NCBI GenBank assembly: GCA_902797785.1
Contig: CADBUD010000105.1
Location: 1 to 10,673 of the forward strand
Direction: 5' to 3'
DNA from: an uncultured Lachnospiraceae bacterium
Lineage (GTDB): Bacteria > Bacillota > Clostridia > Lachnospirales > Lachnospiraceae
DNA length: 10,673 nt
The notes beneath the pieces are model-generated. The model was not told the origin of the DNA, made no database searches, and was given only the letters and a program-made list of their open reading frames with translations. Below are positions 6,448 through 10,673 of the stretch, piece after piece (within the stretch, counting starts at the first letter, position 1; the number at the start of each line of letters is the position of its first letter). A program made the translations under genes and the position numbers.

Positions 6448-8444
6448 AGATTTTAATTTGTGGAGCTTATGGAGCGTTTGCGAATGCTTTGATTTCGGGA
6501 CTTTCCGGAAATAAAAAAACAGAGATCTATGTATTGACGGGAAACAGAAAAGTCCGGAAGGAGAAGCCAAAGGGAGTTTTTCAGGAATATGCGTTCGAGT
6601 TCACTTATCGCAGCATAGGTACGATTTTAAAAAACATCAGACCGGATAAAGTTCTTTTTCTGGGAAGTCTGGATGATAATTTCGCCAAGCAAACTGCAGT
6701 GGAGGATTATACGGAGCGGGATTTTTCAGAATATGTTTCTGGATTGACCAATGTAGCTGCTGCTGCAAAAGCATCTGGAGCAGAAGAGTTTTATTATTTA
6801 TCCTCCGTCGGGGTCTACGAAGAGATGGACCGGGCAGGACTACTGGATGAGGTGGAAATTCCACCGACATCATGGAAGGCTCAAGCCATGCTTCATGGAG
6901 AAAAAATCTGTGGATGGCTTCAGGATGAAAAATTTCGCATATATTGCTTCCGGATGCCGGTAGTCTATGGAATGTATGAACATCAGCGGGTGGAGCATAC
7001 CATCGTATCTGATTTGTTGGATATGCTGATTGAAGGAGAAAAGGCAGAGGTCGCGGAGCAGACGAATCATTATCTTATAGAGCTCTCGGATGCTATAAAG
7101 CTTCTTTCTTCCTATATATTGGATACAAAACCGGAAACAGGGGCAAATCACTGTCTTCCTGTCTTTGGAGAAAATCTTTCTGAAAAAGAGATCTATTCCA
7201 TTTTAGCTGCGACGTCGGGAAAACGTCCAAAAACAGAGACCCTTCCACCACGAAGGGCTCCTAAATATTATGACTCTGATGGCATGGAATCGTCATTAGA
7301 GCATCCCTATCGGAATGCCCTGCAGGAGTTTTATCGGGAATGGTCTGCAGAGGCATCGAAAAAAAAGAAGTCGAAAAAAGAGAGGGAAGTTCTCTGGCCA
7401 TATTTTTATGCGTCGGCATGTTGTCTGATTTCTTTTGTTTTGATTCAATTGCTCCCTATTCCTGAGGAGCTGAACAGTCTGGCATTTGGAATTGTGATGA
7501 CAGGAGAAATCGGGATTATCTTGAGCAGTTTTGAAAAAAGATATCGTGAAAGAGAAAAGCGGTTGAACCATAAGCTGGCGGGATTAGAAGAAGAGAGTAA
7601 ATCTCTTTTGACTATGAACGATCGTCAGACAGAGCAGTCTAAACAAATGGAAGAACGGATTTCTGTCTATGACAGAAGCCTGGTCACGATTTCTAATCTG
7701 ACGAAAAGCTTAAACGCAATGGCGCCCAGGCAGGTGCTCTATCGCTCAGTTTCTATCGCACAGGAGATTTTAGCGACTCAGGACGTTGCAATCTATATGC
7801 GAAGCCGGAATACCAATTACTTTCGTCTTGTAGCCAATGGAAGCAGATTTGCTGCACGGATGGGAAAGTCCATAAAATTTGATGAAAGCTGTCCCATCTT
7901 CGAGGAGCTTAGCAGAGATGAAATTTTTAGAAATGACAAGATGGATCCGGAACTGCCTTTGATGGCCGGCAGTATTACCGGATTTGAAGGGATTCACAGC
8001 ATTATCGTGGTTTGGCCGGAACAGCCGATGGAAGAGGATCTGTATAAGTCAGGTCTGCTCTCTGTGTTGTCCCATCAGATTGGAGATGCCGTGTTACGGG
8101 CTAATATTTATTTGAATTCTATCTACGAAAAGGCGTACATTCCGAATACTGACATTATGCAGCAGAATACTTTTTTGGAAATGCTTGATATGTATCTTGA
8201 GGGCAGGGATCACGGAGTGATTGAATTTGCTCTGCTGGAGCTTCAGGAATCGGTTGACTGGAATAATGGTTTCTGGAAATTGGAACTGATTTCCCGATTG
8301 GTGCGTGATACCGATATCGTGGGAATTGGTGACAGAGAAAAAATCTGCATTCTTTTGACGGCATCGAATGAACATGATGCGGAAATTGTAATAGAGCGTC
8401 TTGAAAAAAATAATCTGATCGCCGAAATGCGTGAAATCGATTAA
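6444..8444 (+). CDS. SDR / GAF / degenerate-GGDEF membrane fusion, PelD-like c-di-GMP receptor
   Basis: A 666-residue fusion. Residues 1-300 resemble an extended SDR (NAD-dependent epimerase/dehydratase): Rossmann start ILICGAYGAFA (3-13), YYLSSVGVYEE (117-127), FRMPVVYG (169-176). The YxxxK catalytic pattern is not seen; the region reads PTSWKAQAMLHGEK (141-154). A Lys-rich linker (306-313), two membrane helices (about 317-338 and 343-362), a coiled coil (364-410) and a GAF-like domain (about 425-555) follow. The C-terminal 570-666 looks like a shortened GGDEF domain. It has RDTD at 621-624, the c-di-GMP I-site RxxD, followed by IVGIG and then DREKI where GGDEF should stand, then CILL. The domain should therefore bind c-di-GMP but not make it. 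TM-GAF-degenerate GGDEF is the PelD plan, although P. aeruginosa PelD has no SDR domain. AGGAGAG (6430-6436) and an ATGA overlap couple it to the gene before. Membrane-bound receptor controlling polysaccharide synthesis is inferred. Confidence 0.75.
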   Translation: MKILICGAYGAFANALISGLSGNKKTEIYVLTGNRKVRKEKPKGVFQEYAFEFTYRSIGTILKNIRPDKVLFLGSLDDNFAKQTAVEDYTERDFSEYVSGLTNVAAAAKASGAEEFYYLSSVGVYEEMDRAGLLDEVEIPPTSWKAQAMLHGEKICGWLQDEKFRIYCFRMPVVYGMYEHQRVEHTIVSDLLDMLIEGEKAEVAEQTNHYLIELSDAIKLLSSYILDTKPETGANHCLPVFGENLSEKEIYSILAATSGKRPKTETLPPRRAPKYYDSDGMESSLEHPYRNALQEFYREWSAEASKKKKSKKEREVLWPYFYASACCLISFVLIQLLPIPEELNSLAFGIVMTGEIGIILSSFEKRYREREKRLNHKLAGLEEESKSLLTMNDRQTEQSKQMEERISVYDRSLVTISNLTKSLNAMAPRQVLYRSVSIAQEILATQDVAIYMRSRNTNYFRLVANGSRFAARMGKSIKFDESCPIFEELSRDEIFRNDKMDPELPLMAGSITGFEGIHSIIVVWPEQPMEEDLYKSGLLSVLSHQIGDAVLRANIYLNSIYEKAYIPNTDIMQQNTFLEMLDMYLEGRDHGVIEFALLELQESVDWNNGFWKLELISRLVRDTDIVGIGDREKICILLTASNEHDAEIVIERLEKNNLIAEMREID

Positions 8445-8499
8445 TATCAGAAGGAACTGTTTGAAATACAGGATCTGAAATAAAAAGGATAGATCGACC

Positions 8500-9834
8500 A
8501 TGGAAAATGTGATTTTGTTGAGAGAATTAGAGTGGATGGCAGCCTACTGGTTCTGTTTTATTTTTTATCCGGGTCTGCTGTTGAAACCTCTTGTGAAAAA
8601 GAAGGCTTTGGATTACCGGATGTTGTTTTATCTGGCAGCTTCCAATGCCTATGTTCTTTTGGCATCCCGGTGTCTGGCATTGCTGGGGGAGGAATCTGCT
8701 GTGGCAGCATGGATTTCCCTGTTTTTCCTGCCTTTGCTGCTTCGGTTGGTGTTTGGCTTCAAAAAGAATAAAGAGCTTTCCCAATGTATTGCATCGGAAA
8801 TATCAGGATTGATTCGCGGAGAGACCGGAGAAAGGGTTTTTCTTGTGAAGACAAGGCAAAAAATAAAAAAGACCCTGGGGCATTTGCTGCATGGGAAAAA
8901 ACTGCAGCTACTTGGATTGGCAGGAATCTGTTTTGCAGGATTATGGCAGGGAGATTTTTTGCAGAGACAGCCGGAGCTTATGGGAGGAGAACAATTAGAG
9001 GGCGGTCTTAGGGAAATCGTTCGTCTGATTTGTTTTGCTTATCCTTCCGGACTTTCCTTTGAAGAAGCACAAATGTATGCGGTCTCCTGGTTACTGCTGG
9101 GATTTGTAGTATATTTTATTTTTGCAAAATTATCTGATGGAGGATGGATTCCTATCTTTTCTCTGGCAGCGTTTTTGGGAATGGAATATGCCATAGGAAG
9201 GCTGTGGGGAATTTCACCGGAACGTGCTGAGTTGGAATATGCGTTTGCCATTCTTCTGCTATTTTTTTATTTTCTTTATTGTGCTGTCTGGGAGAATGAA
9301 GCCTGCGATGTCCTGGCAATGGGCCTCTGTGTTTTTGTTGCTCTCTCTGTCCAGAACGGATTAGGGGGCTGTCTAGCGGCAGGAGGAATCCTTGTCCTTG
9401 TCTTATCCATTCCAAAAGTCTTTTCCAGAGGGGCCATTCTAAAAATTTTAGCAGCCGGAGTGACAGGAGCAGCTGGTGCATTTGCTTTGACAAATGGGAT
9501 GTCATTCCGCAGTCAAAGTGATTTTCTGACGAATTCAGGTGATGGAGTAGAAAGAAAAATTTTTGTGATTTTATTCGCTAATGCAGCAGCATTTGGTCTT
9601 TCCGGATGGATTCTGCAAAGAGAAGAAAGCAAAAGCCGTTTTCATCTTGCTATGGGAATGTTATGCGGAGTTATGATGGTAATGATTCCGTCAAATATGG
9701 TTCTTTCCTACTGCTTTATCCTATTGTTTTCCTATTTGTGGGAAGTACCATATCAGCTGGGAAGGATTCTCGTACAGGAATCAGGAAAGGGAAAGTTAAA
9801 AAAAGATACTGACAGGAAGGGGAAAGATGTGTGA
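8500..9834 (+). CDS. Polytopic membrane protein of unknown family
   Basis: A 444-residue, strongly hydrophobic protein that I do not recognise. About 12-13 membrane segments can be placed near 13-30, 40-62, 68-86, 136-150, 192-210, 216-234, 245-265, 271-286, 289-304, 313-331, 353-372, 382-396 and 400-416. Two larger loops stand out: a basic one at about 87-134, probably cytoplasmic, and 151-190 (rich in Q, E and G), probably outside. The C-terminus is Lys-rich (427-444). No motif of a known transporter is visible. The overall plan resembles polymerases, ligases or GT-C glycosyltransferases that use lipid-linked sugars, and the operon supports such a role, but this is inference. AAAAGGAT (8483-8490) precedes the ATG, 55 nt after the PelD-like gene. 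The stop overlaps the start of the glycosyltransferase (GTGA, 9831-9834), implying coupled translation. Confidence 0.6.
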   Translation: MENVILLRELEWMAAYWFCFIFYPGLLLKPLVKKKALDYRMLFYLAASNAYVLLASRCLALLGEESAVAAWISLFFLPLLLRLVFGFKKNKELSQCIASEISGLIRGETGERVFLVKTRQKIKKTLGHLLHGKKLQLLGLAGICFAGLWQGDFLQRQPELMGGEQLEGGLREIVRLICFAYPSGLSFEEAQMYAVSWLLLGFVVYFIFAKLSDGGWIPIFSLAAFLGMEYAIGRLWGISPERAELEYAFAILLLFFYFLYCAVWENEACDVLAMGLCVFVALSVQNGLGGCLAAGGILVLVLSIPKVFSRGAILKILAAGVTGAAGAFALTNGMSFRSQSDFLTNSGDGVERKIFVILFANAAAFGLSGWILQREESKSRFHLAMGMLCGVMMVMIPSNMVLSYCFILLFSYLWEVPYQLGRILVQESGKGKLKKDTDRKGKDV

Positions 9835-10586
9835 AAAAAAAGATATTGATATTGATTCCGGCCTATAATGAAGAAAAAAATATTGTATCTGTCTTGACTA
9901 AATTAAATCAGTCCAAATTCATCAAATACTGTGATGTTCTGGTGATTGATGACGGCTCCACAGATCATACCAGAGAAAAAGCGGAGGAGTGTCATACCAA
10001 GGTAATCCGGCAGATTTTTAATATGGGGTATGGAGCTGCTTTGCAGACCGGATATAAATATGCAGAAAAAAAGGAGTACGAGTTTCTGATTCAAATGGAT
10101 GCAGATGGGCAGCATGATATAGAAAATATTGAAAGAATCAGTGAAGCACTTCAATCGGAGCGAAAACCGGATATCGTGATTGGCTCGAGATACTTGAATG
10201 GTTCTCAATCGTTTAAGCAGTCAAAGATTCGCTTGTTCGCCATTTGGATGTTTCGAAAGATTATCCGGATCTTTACGGGGGACAACATTACCGATCCGAC
10301 CAGTGGACTGCAGGGACTGAGCCGGAAAGCATTTTCCAAATATGCCCAGTTTCAATGGTTCGATATCCGTTATCCGGATTTGAATATGATTCTGCAGATG
10401 ATCTTCTTGGGATACCGTGTGGAAGAGGTCCCGGCAATCATGCATGAGCGGACAGAAGGAGAAGCGATGCATTCAGGTATCATTCGTCCAATGAAATATA
10501 TGATTTTAATGTCCTTAAGCAGTGTTAATGCGATAATCCGTTATCGAAAGCTGGCAAGGCGGATTCGACAAATGAATAAAGAATAA
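9831..10586 (+). CDS. Family 2 glycosyltransferase (polyprenyl-phosphate sugar transferase type)
   Basis: A 251-residue GT-A fold enzyme. The motifs are LIPAYNEEKNI (8-18) and IDDGSTD (39-45) for nucleotide-sugar binding, MDADGQHD (89-96) with the metal-binding DxD-like acids, GSRYLNG (118-124) and DPTSGLQGLSRKAF (155-168). The pattern is that of the dolichyl-phosphate mannose synthase / undecaprenyl-phosphate sugar transferase group, which load a sugar onto a lipid carrier at the inner face of the membrane. No C-terminal membrane domain is clear; only 220-236 is moderately hydrophobic, so membrane attachment may depend on the DUF2304 protein of the same operon. The start is GTG at 9831, overlapping the upstream TGA, with AGGAAGGGG (9814-9822) as ribosome binding site. 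Sugar donor and acceptor cannot be read from the sequence. A hairpin follows the stop. Confidence 0.88.
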   Translation: MKKKILILIPAYNEEKNIVSVLTKLNQSKFIKYCDVLVIDDGSTDHTREKAEECHTKVIRQIFNMGYGAALQTGYKYAEKKEYEFLIQMDADGQHDIENIERISEALQSERKPDIVIGSRYLNGSQSFKQSKIRLFAIWMFRKIIRIFTGDNITDPTSGLQGLSRKAFSKYAQFQWFDIRYPDLNMILQMIFLGYRVEEVPAIMHERTEGEAMHSGIIRPMKYMILMSLSSVNAIIRYRKLARRIRQMNKE

Positions 10587-10590
10587 AGTT

Positions 10591-10618
10591 ATAGGAAACG
10601 AATTTATTCGTTTCCTAT
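10591..10618. terminator. Perfect palindromic hairpin after the glycosyltransferase
   Basis: ATAGGAAACGAAT (10591-10603) and ATTCGTTTCCTAT (10606-10618) are perfectly complementary over 13 bp with only two bases between, so the real loop is AT-rich and a little larger. It lies 4 nt after the stop codon. There is no T tract after it (TGCGCC), so it is either a factor-assisted terminator, an mRNA 3'-end stabiliser, or part of a larger structured repeat. Confidence 0.55.
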
Positions 10619-10624
10619 TGCGCC

Positions 10625-10662
10625 AAACGCGAGGCGCTGAAAGCGCCCTTCCTATCGCGTTT
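10625..10662. repeat. Nested GC-rich stem-loop at window edge
   Basis: AAACGCGA (10625-10632) pairs with TCGCGTTT (10655-10662). Immediately inside, GGCGCT (10633-10638) pairs with AGCGCC (10642-10647) around GAA. A 7-nt bulge, CTTCCTA (10648-10654), sits on the right side. GCGCC at 10620-10624 offers a competing partner for GGCGC (10633-10637). It is probably an intergenic repeat continuing past the window end. No coding sequence is seen from 10587 to 10673. Confidence 0.55.
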
Positions 10663-10673
10663 GTGTGCACTAA

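Noticed and set aside
6444..7343. A stand-alone functional UDP-sugar epimerase
   Set aside because: The frame continues without a break into the membrane and c-di-GMP domains, and the Tyr-x3-Lys pair is not found.
1..10673. CRISPR arrays, tRNA or rRNA genes, transposases, prophage genes
   Set aside because: No regularly spaced repeats, tRNA-like cloverleaf, rRNA signature or transposase/integrase motif was seen.

Overview
The window looks like chromosomal DNA from a low-to-moderate GC, anaerobic member of the Clostridia, most likely a Lachnospiraceae-type gut bacterium. The reasons are the ispH–ribosomal-protein-S1 gene pair, a separate electron-bifurcating NfnAB pair, strong AGGAGG-type ribosome binding sites, and intergenic hairpin elements of a kind I associate with that family. 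All genes are on the + strand. I cannot name the species.

Layout. (1) 1-108: a 43-nt stem-loop, then the ispH ribosome binding site. (2) 109-2116: ispH (isoprenoid precursor synthesis, MEP pathway), overlapping by 20 nt a four-domain S1 RNA-binding protein, followed by a hairpin terminator. (3) 2300-3085: an orphan cheR (chemoreceptor methyltransferase). (4) 3085-3267: a 183-bp palindromic repeat element that starts inside the cheR stop codon, then a gene-free stretch with a small tandem repeat. (5) 3398-5685: nfnA-nfnB, translationally coupled, encoding the two subunits of NADH-dependent reduced ferredoxin:NADP+ oxidoreductase, closed by a strong terminator. (6) 5845-10586: a four-gene operon with its own extended -10 promoter. 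It encodes a DUF2304-type membrane protein, a 666-residue fusion protein, a polytopic membrane protein of unknown family and a family 2 glycosyltransferase. Two stem-loops follow it at the right edge.

The most interesting part is the last operon. Its second gene fuses an NAD-dependent epimerase-like (extended SDR) domain that seems to lack the catalytic Tyr-x3-Lys pair, two membrane helices, a coiled coil, a GAF-like domain and a short degenerate GGDEF domain. The degenerate domain keeps the c-di-GMP inhibitory-site motif RxxD (R621-D624) exactly in register but has lost GGDEF. That is the architecture of PelD, the c-di-GMP receptor of Pel polysaccharide synthesis. The neighbours here are a DUF2304 protein, an unknown 12-13-helix membrane protein and a GT2 enzyme, and no PelF, PelG or PelA lies inside the window. 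I infer a c-di-GMP-controlled surface polysaccharide module, either a divergent Gram-positive Pel locus continuing beyond the window or a separate system that has borrowed a PelD-like receptor.

A second thread is structural. Hairpins at 13-55 and 3235-3267 share one plan: an outer stem, a symmetric GA/GA internal loop, a 4-5 bp inner stem and a triloop. The 183-bp element can fold in competing ways. The region after the last gene also holds two perfect or near-perfect stem-loops with a shared heptamer that would allow alternative pairing.
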